From positions 2,356,001-2,420,000 of the forward strand of contig NZ_LT629792.1 of the NCBI RefSeq assembly GCF_900106055.1: a stretch of DNA of 64,000 bases. Reading direction: 5' to 3'. Both the position numbers and the translations under genes were made by a program. Positions within the stretch are counted from its first letter, which is position 1; the number at the start of each line of letters is the position of its first letter. This DNA comes from Schaalia radingae. GTDB taxonomy: Bacteria > Actinomycetota > Actinomycetes > Actinomycetales > Actinomycetaceae. Of the stretch, positions 53,837 to 63,754 are shown piece by piece. Below the pieces are notes generated by a model. It made no database searches. It was not told the DNA's origin and saw only the letters and a list, made by a program, of their open reading frames with translations.

Positions 53837-55384
53837 ATGGCCAGGAAGAAAGACACTGCACATCAATCGTCCGATTCAGGAAAATCGACTCGTCGGCACG
53901 GAGGACTGGGACGTGGATTGGCGGCACTGATTCCAGATTCTCAGAGCGAAAATCCACATTCGGTGTCGCGGCCGCTTGATGTCTTATTTCCAGAGCATAC
54001 GGGTAGCCATGCTCGAGTTCGTGGAGGGTCACAACGAGATTTGTTGTCTCCGCGCTCGTCACGTCGGACAGCACACACACGGAAGGGCACGACCACGCCC
54101 GAGTCAGAAGGTACGGGGAATTCAACAACCGTTGCGTCAGAGTCGTCGGACGCATTTGCATCCAATCAGTCCCGCAACTTGGGTCCTGAACGCGCCCACA
54201 AGGATTCAACGAGAAAGAATCGTGTAACATCTGCTGGAACAAGAAAAGGTGCAGCCCGCAAATCACAATCGGATGACGGCGCAGTGTCGCGAAAAGGTGA
54301 GGGTGCGTCACCTCGTAAAGGTCAGTCGAGGTCACGGCTCTTTGCTGAGGTCCTTGAAGGAACACCTGCGAATGTTTCACGTGAAACATCGCCGTCGGCC
54401 GCCGATTCGCCAGGACCTGACGGAGATCACGCGCCGAAAGAAAACTCGGGATCAAATAACGCGGAAGCAGTGCCGAGATCAGACGCTGGTCACGCAGGTA
54501 CTGGTGACGAGACGTCTGACCTGGTCGAAGTTCCCGGTGCGACCTTTGCTGAGATTCCAACTCAGTGGATTGTGCCGAATACCCGTCAGCCTCGGAGCGT
54601 TTTTGACGAAGATGACCTCAACGAACTGGCCGCTTCGATTCGAGAAGTCGGGGTGTTGCAGCCGATTGTCATTCGACCCATCGAAATCACGTCTGATACG
54701 CCTGACACATTGCGTGAATACATCGAGGAAAAGCCGGAAGCGCGCTATGAACTCATCATGGGAGAGCGACGTCTGCGCGCCTCTGAAATCGCTGAGGTCG
54801 ACACCATTCCCGCCATTATCCGAAGGACCCAAGATGAAGACCTTCTGCGAGATGCCCTGCTGGAAAACCTCCACCGCGCCCAGCTCAATCCACTTGAAGA
54901 AGCCTCGGCCTATGCTCAGCTGATGGAGGACTTTGGAGCAACGCAGGAAGAGCTGTCAAGGCGCATTGCACGATCGCGTCCGCAGATTGCCAACACCTTG
55001 CGATTGCTCAAACTCCCACCCGCCGTGCAGCGAAAAGTTGCTTCGGGCGTGATCTCTGCTGGCCACGCACGAGCCCTGCTCTCTTTGTCAACACCAGATG
55101 AAATGGAGCTGTTGGCTGACCGAATCGTAGCAGAAGGGCTCTCGGTGAGGACGACGGAAGAAATCGCTCGGCTCAACAAGCCTAAGCCTGCACGGGTACA
55201 ACGCATCCGCAAACCTCAGCAGCTCTCTGAGTTGGGGCGCCACGTGGCAGCGGAACTGTCTGATTTGTGCGATACCCGTGTAACGGTGAACGAAGGCAGC
55301 ACCAAAGGCAAGATCGTCATTGAGTTTGCCGGCGCACAGGACCTGGAACGCATCGCAGCAGTCCTGCGCGCACAGGCCAGGTAA
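53837..55384 (+). CDS. parB: Chromosome partitioning protein ParB
   Basis: A 515-residue CTP-dependent DNA clamp, longer than the usual ~300-380 residues. The N-terminus MARKKDTAHQSSDSGKSTRR leads into GGLGRGLAALIP, the ParA-contacting motif. A ~200-residue Ser/Arg/Asp-rich disordered stretch follows. The ParB/CTP domain begins at EIPTQWIVPNTRQPRSVFDE, with MGERRLRASE (the G-E-R-R-x-R CTP motif) and ENLHRAQLNPLEEASAYAQL. The helix-turn-helix includes RIARSRPQIANTLRLLKLP. A dimerisation domain closes the protein. A parS site lies inside the gene. The start is supported by the N-terminal motif, although the ribosome site is weak. Confidence 0.95.
   Translation: MARKKDTAHQSSDSGKSTRRHGGLGRGLAALIPDSQSENPHSVSRPLDVLFPEHTGSHARVRGGSQRDLLSPRSSRRTAHTRKGTTTPESEGTGNSTTVASESSDAFASNQSRNLGPERAHKDSTRKNRVTSAGTRKGAARKSQSDDGAVSRKGEGASPRKGQSRSRLFAEVLEGTPANVSRETSPSAADSPGPDGDHAPKENSGSNNAEAVPRSDAGHAGTGDETSDLVEVPGATFAEIPTQWIVPNTRQPRSVFDEDDLNELAASIREVGVLQPIVIRPIEITSDTPDTLREYIEEKPEARYELIMGERRLRASEIAEVDTIPAIIRRTQDEDLLRDALLENLHRAQLNPLEEASAYAQLMEDFGATQEELSRRIARSRPQIANTLRLLKLPPAVQRKVASGVISAGHARALLSLSTPDEMELLADRIVAEGLSVRTTEEIARLNKPKPARVQRIRKPQQLSELGRHVAAELSDLCDTRVTVNEGSTKGKIVIEFAGAQDLERIAAVLRAQAR
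54373..54388. promoter_or_regulatory. parS: parS centromere site 3 (inside parB)
   Basis: A third perfect TGTTTCACGTGAAACA lies within the disordered region of parB, where it encodes part of NVSRETS. The flexible protein segment tolerates the DNA site. Confidence 0.95.
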
Positions 55385-55802
55385 CGCGTACGCAGATATA
55401 GACAGGGCCGCACGTGCGCGATCGTGATGCCGACATTTATTGTCAACAAGCGTCTCAGGATGGGTTAATGAGTCTTGAGGATTAGACCACTAGAGGTGAT
55501 ATGGGTGTCGCGCAGTCATGCTATGCGCTAGAGGCATGGTGCCATGACGCTGTCACACCGTGATGATGCGATGCGGTGGCGCAAGGCGCCGAGGAATGCA
55601 CCCGTGAATTCACCGGCCGTGCGCCGCAGACTGTGATCGATACTATTCGTGAAGCCGGTGTGAATGATCACAAACTATCCCATTACATCTGAAAAACGGA
55701 GACAATCAGAGCAGCGATACGAATACGGGTGAGCTGCCGGAAACGCTACCAGCGCAACCAGCGGTGAGTCCGTCCACCGGTCCAATAGGAGATTAAGCAG
55801 CA
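55385..55802. other. Intergenic region after parB, possible gene remnant
   Basis: These 418 bases contain no intact gene. The plus-strand frame 55570-55692 reads DAVAQGAEECTREFTGRAPQ and TVIDTIREAGVNDHKLSHYI before a stop. It looks like the C-terminal tail of a lost gene, but upstream codons include two adjacent stops and no family is recognised. The end of the region carries the ribosome-binding site (GGAG) of the HAD gene. Confidence 0.4.
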
Positions 55803-56459
55803 ATGGGGAATGCGCAGTGCCTGATCAGCACCGTATTGTTCGACATTGGTGGTGTGCTTGTCACACACCGACCTGATGCGGCGAAGATGGCTCAGGTCAT
55901 GAATATGGATACCACCCCGTCAGACACCGTCAAGCTGGTTGATCATTCCATCTGGTTCCACCGTGATGCCTACGATGCTGGCTGTTCAGACCGTGAATTC
56001 TGGGACCACGTCGCAGGAGATTGCGGATTGGGTGAACTCAGCGATGCCACGATCGCCGCTCTCGTCCAGGAAGACATTACACGCTTCGACCTGCCTGACC
56101 CGGACGCCCTCGAACTCGTATGCGAACTGAAAGCCCGCGGAATGAACCTGGGGATCCTGTCCAACGCGCCGCACGCGATTGCCGACCGCTTCCCGCAACT
56201 GTCCTGGGCTGATGCCTTCGACCACTTCACATTCTCCGCTCCGCTGGGCGTGTGCAAGCCGGCACAACGCATTTATAAAGAAGCAATCGCCCGTTCAGGG
56301 GTGCCAGCGGACAGCATTCTCTTCATTGACGATCGACAGCCCAATATTCGCGCCGCCACACTGGCAGGAATGCACACCATTCAGTGGACCGACCCAGCCA
56401 CCGCGCGTGAGGCGCTGGTCAACCTCAACCTGCTCGACGAATGCGTCGCAGCGAGCTGA
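55803..56459 (+). CDS. HAD-superfamily hydrolase (class IA)
   Basis: A 218-residue haloacid dehalogenase-like phosphatase. Motif I is VLFDIGGVLV, with the first nucleophile Asp followed by Ile-Gly instead of the usual D-x-D-G, so the second Asp is missing. Motif II is LGILSNAPHAIA, the motif III Lys lies in CKPAQRIYKEAI and motif IV is ILFIDDRQPNIRAATLAGMH. D-I-G-G-V is common in the HAD-IA subgroup that includes epoxide hydrolase-like and YihX-type phosphatases, so activity is plausible. Substrate unknown. It is convergent with the ddl-like gene. Confidence 0.88.
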   Translation: MGNAQCLISTVLFDIGGVLVTHRPDAAKMAQVMNMDTTPSDTVKLVDHSIWFHRDAYDAGCSDREFWDHVAGDCGLGELSDATIAALVQEDITRFDLPDPDALELVCELKARGMNLGILSNAPHAIADRFPQLSWADAFDHFTFSAPLGVCKPAQRIYKEAIARSGVPADSILFIDDRQPNIRAATLAGMHTIQWTDPATAREALVNLNLLDECVAAS

Positions 56460-56531
56460 CACGAGCTGCAGACACTCGCTGAAGTGCTGAAGTGACGAGG
56501 GCGCCTTCGGAAAGCACGCTCGACCACAACC

Positions 56532-57491
56532 TCACAGATCTGAGGCCACGAAATGCACGATGCGGTCGCACACCGCGCTGAATGAATCCTGCGCATCTGC
56601 AGCCTGAGGGAACAACGACGTGTCTGTCATTCCGGGTGCCACATTCGCATCGATGAACCACACAGTTCCAGCAGGATCAACGATCACGTCAATGCGGGAG
56701 AGGTGACGCAATCCCAGCAAAGCGTGGATCTCCAATGCTGTTTCCTGCGCATGATCGAGAACCTCCTGATCAAGACGAGCGGGCACGAAGTATTCCGTGC
56801 TGTCCGTGGTATAGCGGGCATCGTAGTCGTAACGCCCATCATCGGTGACGATCTCAATAGGCGGCAAGGCCGTGGGCCCGTTCTCCAGGTCAAGAACAGA
56901 GACGGCAACTTCGGTGCCTTCCACGAAATTCTCGATCATGACGCGCTCACCATAGGCAAAGGCGTCAACCAGCGCCAGCCGCAGCTCCTCAGCCGAGGTC
57001 ACTTTCGACAGACCCAGGGCCGATCCACCATCAGCCGGCTTCACGATCGCCGGGTAGTGCATTGTCTGATCCAGGGAATCCAGCACACCGGAGGCGCCAA
57101 CCTGGCGGAAAAGTTGCTGAGGGAGTGTCACCCATCCGGGAGTGTTCAAACCCGATGAACCAACCAGGCTCTTGGCTGTGGGCTTATTGGTCGCCATCAT
57201 GGCCTGAGCCGAGTTCGACCCGACGAAGGGAATATCAAGGTTTTCGAGCAAGCCCTGCAAGGATCCGTCCTCGCCCAGGGAGCCGTGAATCAGCGGCCAG
57301 ATCACATCGGGCTGAAAATCCTCGATACCTGTCAGCAATTCACTGTCCAGGTCGCACACGCATACCTTGTGGCCCAGGTGATGCAAGGTGGATGCCACGC
57401 GGCGGCCCGACCGCACGGACACGTCGCGCTCGTGGGTAAGTCCACCTGCAATGATCAAGACCCGTTGTGGGTGATCTGTCTGACGAGTCAT
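56532..57491 (-). CDS. D-alanine--D-alanine ligase family protein
   Basis: A 319-residue ATP-grasp ligase. PLIHGSLGEDGSLQGLLENL, FVGSNSAQAMMATNKPTAKS, AIVKPADGGSALGLSKVTSA and YDYDARYTTDSTEYFVPARL follow the order of motifs in Ddl, which joins two D-Ala for peptidoglycan. Departures from the norm are ALGLSKV for the usual S-V-G-V loop and FIDANVAPGMTDTSLFP, where Asp-Ala-Asn replaces Glu-x-Asn at the metal site. It may be a diverged second Ddl with altered substrate. ATG 57491, with AGGAGG ten bases upstream, is preferred over a longer start. It stands apart from other cell-wall genes. Confidence 0.82.
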   Translation of the reverse strand: MTRQTDHPQRVLIIAGGLTHERDVSVRSGRRVASTLHHLGHKVCVCDLDSELLTGIEDFQPDVIWPLIHGSLGEDGSLQGLLENLDIPFVGSNSAQAMMATNKPTAKSLVGSSGLNTPGWVTLPQQLFRQVGASGVLDSLDQTMHYPAIVKPADGGSALGLSKVTSAEELRLALVDAFAYGERVMIENFVEGTEVAVSVLDLENGPTALPPIEIVTDDGRYDYDARYTTDSTEYFVPARLDQEVLDHAQETALEIHALLGLRHLSRIDVIVDPAGTVWFIDANVAPGMTDTSLFPQAADAQDSFSAVCDRIVHFVASDL

Positions 57492-57582
57492 AGCGTCGAT
57501 ACCTCCTGAGGTAGTCGTGGCAATATCTGTCAAAGAACGTGAGTGGTGTGAACAGTGCGCTCAGGCAGGTTCACGGACCTAT

Positions 57583-58911
57583 TCAGTTATCTGAAGTCGG
57601 CAGTGTGGGCTCGACATCGATGTGCGCGTTCGCAGGGACCGACCCGACACCGAACATGTCCACCAGCTCCTTCTCAGCGTTGACCACAGTGGACAGACGT
57701 CGCACACCCTCGCGAATTTCCTCGGGAGTGGGGTAGCAGAACGATAATCGCATGTGATTGGTACCACGCCCATCATAGTAGAAGGCAGTTCCGGCCACGT
57801 AAGCGACCTGGGCTCGCACCGCGCGCGGCAGCATCGCCTTGGCGTTCAGGCCGTCGGGCAGCGTGACCCACGTGTAGAAGCCGCCCTCAGGATGTGTCCA
57901 CGTGCAGTCCGGCATGTACTCAGCCAACGCCTTCATCATTGCGTCGCAACGCTCGTGATACATGGAACGGAAGGTTTTGACCTGGCTGTACCAGTCGTAA
58001 TCAACCAGGTACCCGCCGATCGCCATCTGACCCACCATCGAGGGGCACAGGATCGCTGACTCGCTGGCCAGGACCAGTTTGTCGCGGACTGCGTGGGGTG
58101 CGTAGGCCCATCCGATCCTGAAGCCCGGTGCAAACATCTTGGAAAACGATCCCAGGTAGACCACGACTTCCGGTGCGTAGGACTTCAATGCGGGAAGCGG
58201 ATCTGACCCGAAGCCGAGCAGTCCGTAGGGGTTATCTTCCACGATCAGCACGTGTTCACGCTGGCAGATCTCAACGATGTGCGGTCGGCGTTCCTCGCTC
58301 AGCGTCACGCCCGCTGGGTTGTGGAAGTTCGGAATCGTATACAGGAACTTAATCGTCTTTCCAGACTTACGCAGAGAGTGGATCATATCCTCCAACGCCT
58401 GCGGAATGATGCCATCGGCATCCATGTCGACGTGCACCACATCGGCCTGACGCGCACGAAACACACCAAGGGCTCCCACATATGACGGCGACTCCGCGAT
58501 GACAACGTCACCCTCGTCAATGAACAATTCGGAAACAAGGTCCAGGGCCTGCTGCGAACCGGTGGTGATGACAACGTCATCGGGGTCGGCACCTGCGATG
58601 CCGTCATAGGACATGACGTCGCAGATCTGTTCGCGCAGCGGTTCCCAGCCTTGACCGGAGCCGTATTGCATTGCGACCGAACCGTTGCGTGCGATCAAGT
58701 CGCGCGCCGAGTCAGCCAGGCGCTCAATAGGCAGGTCCTTCAGGTTGGGCATGCCGCCAGCCAGTGAGACAACTTCGGGGCGCGACACTACCGAGAACAA
58801 CGCGCGGATTTCAGAGGCGCGCAGGTTGTGAGCTCGCTCGGCATAATGGTCAAACCATGGGTCGAGACGGTTTCCATGCTGAGCGGCTTCCCGGCCGGGC
58901 ATCTGGCTCAC
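57583..58911 (-). CDS. PLP-dependent aminotransferase (class I/II, LysN/MocR-like)
   Basis: A 442-residue fold-type I aminotransferase. EVVSLAGGMPNLKDLPIERL, MQYGSGQGWEPLREQICDVM, ITTGSQQALDLVSELFIDEG, IPNFHNPAGVTLSEERR and VVVYLGSFSKMFAPGFRIGW are the typical sequence blocks; the Lys in SFSK binds PLP. Proteins of this type act as 2-aminoadipate or aromatic/branched-chain transaminases; the substrate is not clear. GTG at 58911 is chosen because GGAAGG lies eight bases before it. It is 91 bases upstream of the ddl-like gene and co-oriented, so a link to amino acid supply for the cell wall is possible but unproven. Confidence 0.88.
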   Translation of the reverse strand: MSQMPGREAAQHGNRLDPWFDHYAERAHNLRASEIRALFSVVSRPEVVSLAGGMPNLKDLPIERLADSARDLIARNGSVAMQYGSGQGWEPLREQICDVMSYDGIAGADPDDVVITTGSQQALDLVSELFIDEGDVVIAESPSYVGALGVFRARQADVVHVDMDADGIIPQALEDMIHSLRKSGKTIKFLYTIPNFHNPAGVTLSEERRPHIVEICQREHVLIVEDNPYGLLGFGSDPLPALKSYAPEVVVYLGSFSKMFAPGFRIGWAYAPHAVRDKLVLASESAILCPSMVGQMAIGGYLVDYDWYSQVKTFRSMYHERCDAMMKALAEYMPDCTWTHPEGGFYTWVTLPDGLNAKAMLPRAVRAQVAYVAGTAFYYDGRGTNHMRLSFCYPTPEEIREGVRRLSTVVNAEKELVDMFGVGSVPANAHIDVEPTLPTSDN

Positions 58912-59025
58912 AACGATTTCCTTCCATTGTGCTACGCAAGTGCTGATCACACGTTCTATCACCAGTGTGCCACCACTTCACACACGGTCAGTAACGGTGA
59001 CACTCGTGAGGCGACATATGATGAA

Positions 59026-59382
59026 TCAGGTCACACTAGCGCGCCGATGTTTCATCGCGCAAGCACTGTCCAGTCCGTGACGCAACTCGGTTTTCGGTTG
59101 CGCACCATCCCACGTGCGGGTGGGCTGCTCGTCGTCATACGGATTGATCAGGACGGCGCTGGGAACCCACGTCACATGCCATCGTTTCGCAAAGGTGACG
59201 AACTGCGGGGCGTCGGTATCGACAGCCACAACCGTGACATCTGCAGCGAATTCACCTGCAAGTTCGTCGAAAACCGGCTCAACCATGCGCGATTCGGGAC
59301 TCCAGTGGGCCAGGCATGCAATGAAAACGATGCGGTCGTCGGAAAGGAGCGTGTCGAGTTCACGCAGGTCGACACGCTTCAC
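59026..59382 (-). CDS. Thioredoxin-like protein lacking active-site cysteines
   Basis: A 118-residue thioredoxin-fold protein encoded directly after trxB (four-base overlap). The fold is preserved: [20 protein letters not shown] aligns with the W-C-G-P-C region and [11 protein letters not shown] carries the conserved cis-Pro. However, the active site reads W-S-P-E-S, so both redox cysteines are replaced. It cannot act as a dithiol reductant. A structural, chaperone or regulatory role is possible. The position is that of trxA in other actinobacteria, so a functional thioredoxin must be encoded elsewhere. The C-terminal ~20 residues are poorly conserved. Confidence 0.78.
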   Translation of the reverse strand: MKRVDLRELDTLLSDDRIVFIACLAHWSPESRMVEPVFDELAGEFAADVTVVAVDTDAPQFVTFAKRWHVTWVPSAVLINPYDDEQPTRTWDGAQPKTELRHGLDSACAMKHRRASVT

Positions 59383-60431
59383 AGTGTTGCCAGGTACCGT
59401 TCAGCGTCGAGGGCGGCTCGGCACCCTGATCCCGCTGCCGTAATGGCCTGCCGATACATGTGGTCCACTGCGTCACCGCAGGCGAATACGCCAGGCAGTG
59501 ATGTGTGGGTCGACGGCTCGTTCACGGTAATGTAACCGGCTTCGTCCAGGTCAATCTGGCCGCGCACGATGTCGGTGCGTGGCAGGTGTCCGATCGCAAC
59601 GAACACGCCCTGGACGGGCAAGGTGGTCTCAGAGTCGTCAACGGTGGAACGCAAAACGAGGCCTTCCACCTCGGTGTCGCCCTCGACGCTGGCTACTGTC
59701 GAGTTCCACGCGAAGGAAATCTTCGGGTCAGCCTTGGCGCGGTCTGCCATCACTTTGGAGGCGCGCAGTTCGTCGCGACGGTGAACGATCGTGACGGACT
59801 GTGCGAAACGAGTCAGGAAGGTTGCTTCTTCCATTGCAGAGTCGCCGCCACCGATGACCGCCAGGTCCTTGTCCTTGAAGAAAAAGCCGTCGCAGGTGGC
59901 GCAGTAGCTGACGCCGTGGCCGGAAAGCTCATCTTCACCTGGCACGTTCATGTGGCGGTATTCGCTGCCGGTCGCGAGAATCACGGTGCGAGTCTGCAGT
60001 GTCTCGTCATCGAGTGTCACGGTCTTGACGTCGCCCTCGAGGCTGACGCTGCGGGCATCCTCGAAACGAATATCGGCACCGAAGCGTTCGGCCTGGGCAC
60101 GCATATTCTCCATGAGTTCGGGCCCGAGGATACCCTCAGGGAAACCGGGGAAGTTCTCCACGTCCGTCGTGTTCATCAGGGCGCCACCTGCGTCCAGTTC
60201 ACCTGCGATGACGATGGGCCTCAGGCCGGCGCGCCCGGTATAGACAGCTGCCGTGTATCCGGCGGGGCCTGATCCGACGATGATGACGTCATGAACGGTG
60301 CCGTCGGTGTGAGACTGTGTAGCCTCGGTGGCCTGGTCGGCGGTTTGAGGGGCCGTTGCATCGTCCGCCTGACTGTCGCCCAGGCTGATTGCGTTGATAG
60401 AGGGGATAGAGGAGACGGAAAAATCAGTCAT
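59379..60431 (-). CDS. trxB: Thioredoxin reductase
   Basis: A 350-residue flavoprotein. [20 protein letters not shown] binds FAD, the redox disulfide is [10 protein letters not shown] and [20 protein letters not shown] binds NADPH. The C-terminal [19 protein letters not shown] closes the FAD site. It transfers electrons from NADPH to thioredoxin. An N-terminal extension of ~45 polar residues ([20 protein letters not shown]) is unusual. ATG at 60431 has AAGGTG four bases before it; the ATG at 60446 overlaps the murJ stop. Either way it is translationally linked to murJ. Confidence 0.94.
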   Translation of the reverse strand: MTDFSVSSIPSINAISLGDSQADDATAPQTADQATEATQSHTDGTVHDVIIVGSGPAGYTAAVYTGRAGLRPIVIAGELDAGGALMNTTDVENFPGFPEGILGPELMENMRAQAERFGADIRFEDARSVSLEGDVKTVTLDDETLQTRTVILATGSEYRHMNVPGEDELSGHGVSYCATCDGFFFKDKDLAVIGGGDSAMEEATFLTRFAQSVTIVHRRDELRASKVMADRAKADPKISFAWNSTVASVEGDTEVEGLVLRSTVDDSETTLPVQGVFVAIGHLPRTDIVRGQIDLDEAGYITVNEPSTHTSLPGVFACGDAVDHMYRQAITAAGSGCRAALDAERYLATL

Positions 60432-60442
60432 GATGCACCTTG

Positions 60443-63400
60443 TCATTCCACAGTGACTTCATAGACCCACGCCTGGTTGCTACCTTCGTCAGACGAGGGC
60501 ATGTAGCGGAACATTAACACGAGGCCCTGGGTCTCAACAGGCTCCGGTAATGTGATGTCAGTTGTCGGACTCATTGCCGTGGTTGCCAGCTCTGTGCCGT
60601 GACGTGCAGCGGTGACGTCAACTGACGGGTCGACGGAGGTGAGGACCAGCTCGCCTCCGGTAGTGCCCGGAGCCATGTGGACAGTCACCTTGGACACGGT
60701 GGCCTTTTCCTGCAGGTTCAGTTTGAGTGAGACGATCTCATCGGGCGGGAACTGGTTGTAGTCGAAGGAACGCGACCTCCATGCGGTGTCCAGTTTCCCG
60801 TCGATGGCGTAGATCGCCTGGTCCGGGTTGTCACCATTGTCGTTACGCCACGACAAAGCATCCACGGAGGTGACCTGCGGACGGATGATTTCCGGTTCGA
60901 CAGGTTGATCGGATCCTGACTGGCCGGATCCTGACTGTTCTGCAGATTGGCCGGATTCCTGCTCGTTGTGGGTAGGACTGAATGAGAAGCCTTCGCCGGA
61001 TACAGGTGCGAGCATGGTCTTGACACCCCACAGCCCGCCACCGATGACCAGGATCGCCGCAAAAATCACGGTCGGAATCGTGGGATTGATGCGCGTGGTG
61101 AGGGCACGGCTTGTCGTCGAAGATGCGTTCGAGGCCGGCTCGGGCTGCTCGGTTGCTGTGGGCTGTTCGGTTGCTGCAGATTGCCCGGTCTCAGACGCAG
61201 CTCCCGCAGCCTCGGTTGTTCCCGTCGTACTTGCTGTGCCGGCTGTACCTAGAGCGCCGGCCGCACCTATGCCACCTGAAGCGGCAGCTGCCGGCGGCAC
61301 GGAGTGATCACTCGACTCGTGACCCGAGGAGGCATGATCGGTGAGCCTGCCGAACGCAATCTCATCGAAGCTGGGACGCGCGGGCTGATGAGCGCCATGT
61401 TCATGAGAGCCAAACTGATCGAGTTCGTCGTTCTCATCAGGTTCGGGTGGGTAGGGCACGGGATGCTCCTTAGGTGTGTGAGCTGGCGTCGGTTCAGAGG
61501 CGCGCAGGTCGTTCGCTTGGGATTGTACTAAGTGTGGAGTCTCTTCGTCGGGCGTCACCGCCGAGGCGAGGCCGTCTTGAGCATCCGGCTCCGGCGCCGC
61601 GGCACCCCACCTGCTGACCACCGGCATCTCACCCGTGTTCGTCGGATCTGAAGGTGAAAACCCTCTTTGCAGAATGCTCGAGAGGATCTGTGCATCCTCT
61701 TCCACCTGGGCCGGGTCATCACTGTGATGAGCGTCAGCGGGGAACGGGTCAGCATGAAGAGTGGTGTCGTATTGCGCGTCGGTGAGTTCCTGACCAACCT
61801 CAGCCTGCTCGCGACCCAGGAACTTTGACCAGTCAAAGAAGTGAATCTGCGTGCGTTGCGAATCGGTATCGTGCGAGGACCCGTCCACCACCGCGTCGGC
61901 CTGCGTGCTTTGCTGCTCACCAGAATCTGCTGTCGGCTGCGCGCGATCTGCGGCAGCTGAATCCGACTCGTCGCGCTCAGCGTCGGGGGCTTGCGGCACG
62001 GTGGTACGTGCGTGTGAAGCAAAAGAGGCAGTGGAGGCGCCCGCTCCTTCAACGACGAACACCTTGCGGATCAACGCTGGTACGGGTAGTCGCCGGTTCA
62101 CCTTGCGCACAGCATCACTGGTGGAGGCAGGATCAAGCAGACGCATCATCAATGCGAACACGATGGTGACGACGAGGGCGACCACCACGGCTTTCACAGC
62201 TGCGACCAGCCAACGCGCCACCCACTGATCGATCGGGGTGGAAGCCCCCATCAGCCAGATAGCCACACCACCGGCCAGACCCCCCACACCGGCGGCAGTG
62301 AAGTATTTGATATAGCTGGCGACAATCAGACCCGGGTTGACGTAGCGAATCTTTCGCGCAACCCAGAAGACGGCGATAAAGCCCTGGAGGAGTCGGCACA
62401 CCGTTTCAGCTGCGCTGGCCCCGATCGTCCACCAGCCGGGTCCTGCCAGGAAGAAAACTGACCATCCGACGATGATCTGAATGATCGTCGGGACGATTCC
62501 CATCAGGAAAACAGGTTTGGCATCCTCGTAGGCGAAGAAGACGCGTTGGCTCATCAGCACCATGCCGGTCGAAGCAACGCCCGGCATCAGGGCGATCAAC
62601 ACTGCCGCGTAGGCGCGCACATTCTCCGGCGAGGCCATCGGCAACACCAGCTGCATGACCGGCACAGCTGCCGCGATCAAAATGGCCGCAGCCAGCAGCG
62701 TCAACAAGGTGATGACATTGACGCCTGTGTGGAAATTCCGCGCGACCTCCCGGTGATCATTTTCGGTGACCGCATTGGCCATCCGAGTGAAGATCGCGGT
62801 CGCCAGCGACACGGAGATCAATGACTGAGGAACCATGTACACCATGAACGCTGCCGTGTAGGCCACGTAACCGGCAATGGACGCGTCATGCAGAGTGGCA
62901 CAGTGGTCAGCCTGCGTAGCCAGGTTCGTTGTTGAAATAATGCCGATCTGGCTCACGCCGAGCGTGGCGAACGTCCAGCCGGCCACGCGTGAGGCGGACT
63001 TGAAGGACGTGCCCTTGAAATGCCAGTCGATGCGCAGCTTCACGTCAGCGTGACGCAGCGGTATCAGCAAGATCAATGCCTGGAGGATCACGCCGAGCGT
63101 GGCCGATCCGGCCAGCACCCAGAACTGAGAAGAGGTGAATTCTTCAATCGGGAAGACACCGTGGTGAGGGCCCCACAAGATCAGGAAGATGCTCAGACCC
63201 AGGATGGCGATGACATTGTTGAGCACCGGCGCCCACATATAGGGACCGAACATGCCGCGCGCGTTCAGCAATTCGCCCAGCAGGTTGTACACCCCATAGA
63301 AGAAAATCTGCGGCAAACACAGCAATGTGAAGGTGATGGTCAGTGCGCGGGCGGGACCCTCGTAACTGGAGGCGAACAATGTCACCAGGAGCGGCGAGCC

Positions 63401-63754
63401 CACCATCATCACGATGGTGACGCCGAATAGGATCAGTCCGGCCAGCGTGAGGAGGCGCGAGACGTAACGATCCCCAGAACGCGACTTCAGTGCGCGCACG
63501 ATCTGCGGAACGAGGACAGCGTCGATGACACCTGCCGCCAGAATGTTGTAGACCGTGTTGGGCAGCGTGTTGGCCACCTGGAAGGTCGCTGACACGGAGC
63601 CGGCACCTTCACCGATCGCGATGATCAGCAGCGCGGTTCGCACGAATCCGAGGATGCGGGAGACCAGGGTGCCTGACGCCATGATGGCTGACGACTTCAG
63701 CAGGGACGTCTGCCTGGGGGCACGCGAATCAGATGCATCGTGTGACTGGTTCAT
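60443..63754 (-). CDS. murJ: Lipid II flippase MurJ (MviN) with long C-terminal region
   Basis: A 1103-residue membrane protein. Residues ~20-560 form the MurJ/MviN core with about 14 helices: [40 protein letters not shown] and [20 protein letters not shown]. It flips lipid II for peptidoglycan synthesis. A ~330-residue cytoplasmic linker rich in Asp, Gln and Ala follows, then a single membrane helix ([20 protein letters not shown]) and a ~130-residue outer domain ([20 protein letters not shown]) that resembles the discoidin-like C-terminus of mycobacterial MviN. Unlike the mycobacterial protein, no pseudokinase is visible in the linker. It overlaps both neighbouring genes by a few bases. Confidence 0.93.
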   Translation of the reverse strand: MNQSHDASDSRAPRQTSLLKSSAIMASGTLVSRILGFVRTALLIIAIGEGAGSVSATFQVANTLPNTVYNILAAGVIDAVLVPQIVRALKSRSGDRYVSRLLTLAGLILFGVTIVMMVGSPLLVTLFASSYEGPARALTITFTLLCLPQIFFYGVYNLLGELLNARGMFGPYMWAPVLNNVIAILGLSIFLILWGPHHGVFPIEEFTSSQFWVLAGSATLGVILQALILLIPLRHADVKLRIDWHFKGTSFKSASRVAGWTFATLGVSQIGIISTTNLATQADHCATLHDASIAGYVAYTAAFMVYMVPQSLISVSLATAIFTRMANAVTENDHREVARNFHTGVNVITLLTLLAAAILIAAAVPVMQLVLPMASPENVRAYAAVLIALMPGVASTGMVLMSQRVFFAYEDAKPVFLMGIVPTIIQIIVGWSVFFLAGPGWWTIGASAAETVCRLLQGFIAVFWVARKIRYVNPGLIVASYIKYFTAAGVGGLAGGVAIWLMGASTPIDQWVARWLVAAVKAVVVALVVTIVFALMMRLLDPASTSDAVRKVNRRLPVPALIRKVFVVEGAGASTASFASHARTTVPQAPDAERDESDSAAADRAQPTADSGEQQSTQADAVVDGSSHDTDSQRTQIHFFDWSKFLGREQAEVGQELTDAQYDTTLHADPFPADAHHSDDPAQVEEDAQILSSILQRGFSPSDPTNTGEMPVVSRWGAAAPEPDAQDGLASAVTPDEETPHLVQSQANDLRASEPTPAHTPKEHPVPYPPEPDENDELDQFGSHEHGAHQPARPSFDEIAFGRLTDHASSGHESSDHSVPPAAAASGGIGAAGALGTAGTASTTGTTEAAGAASETGQSAATEQPTATEQPEPASNASSTTSRALTTRINPTIPTVIFAAILVIGGGLWGVKTMLAPVSGEGFSFSPTHNEQESGQSAEQSGSGQSGSDQPVEPEIIRPQVTSVDALSWRNDNGDNPDQAIYAIDGKLDTAWRSRSFDYNQFPPDEIVSLKLNLQEKATVSKVTVHMAPGTTGGELVLTSVDPSVDVTAARHGTELATTAMSPTTDITLPEPVETQGLVLMFRYMPSSDEGSNQAWVYEVTVE

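Noticed and set aside
55500..55692. Small genes after parB
   Set aside because: Short frames starting at ATG 55501 and 55543 are interrupted by stops, and no consistent protein emerges. Noted only as a possible remnant.
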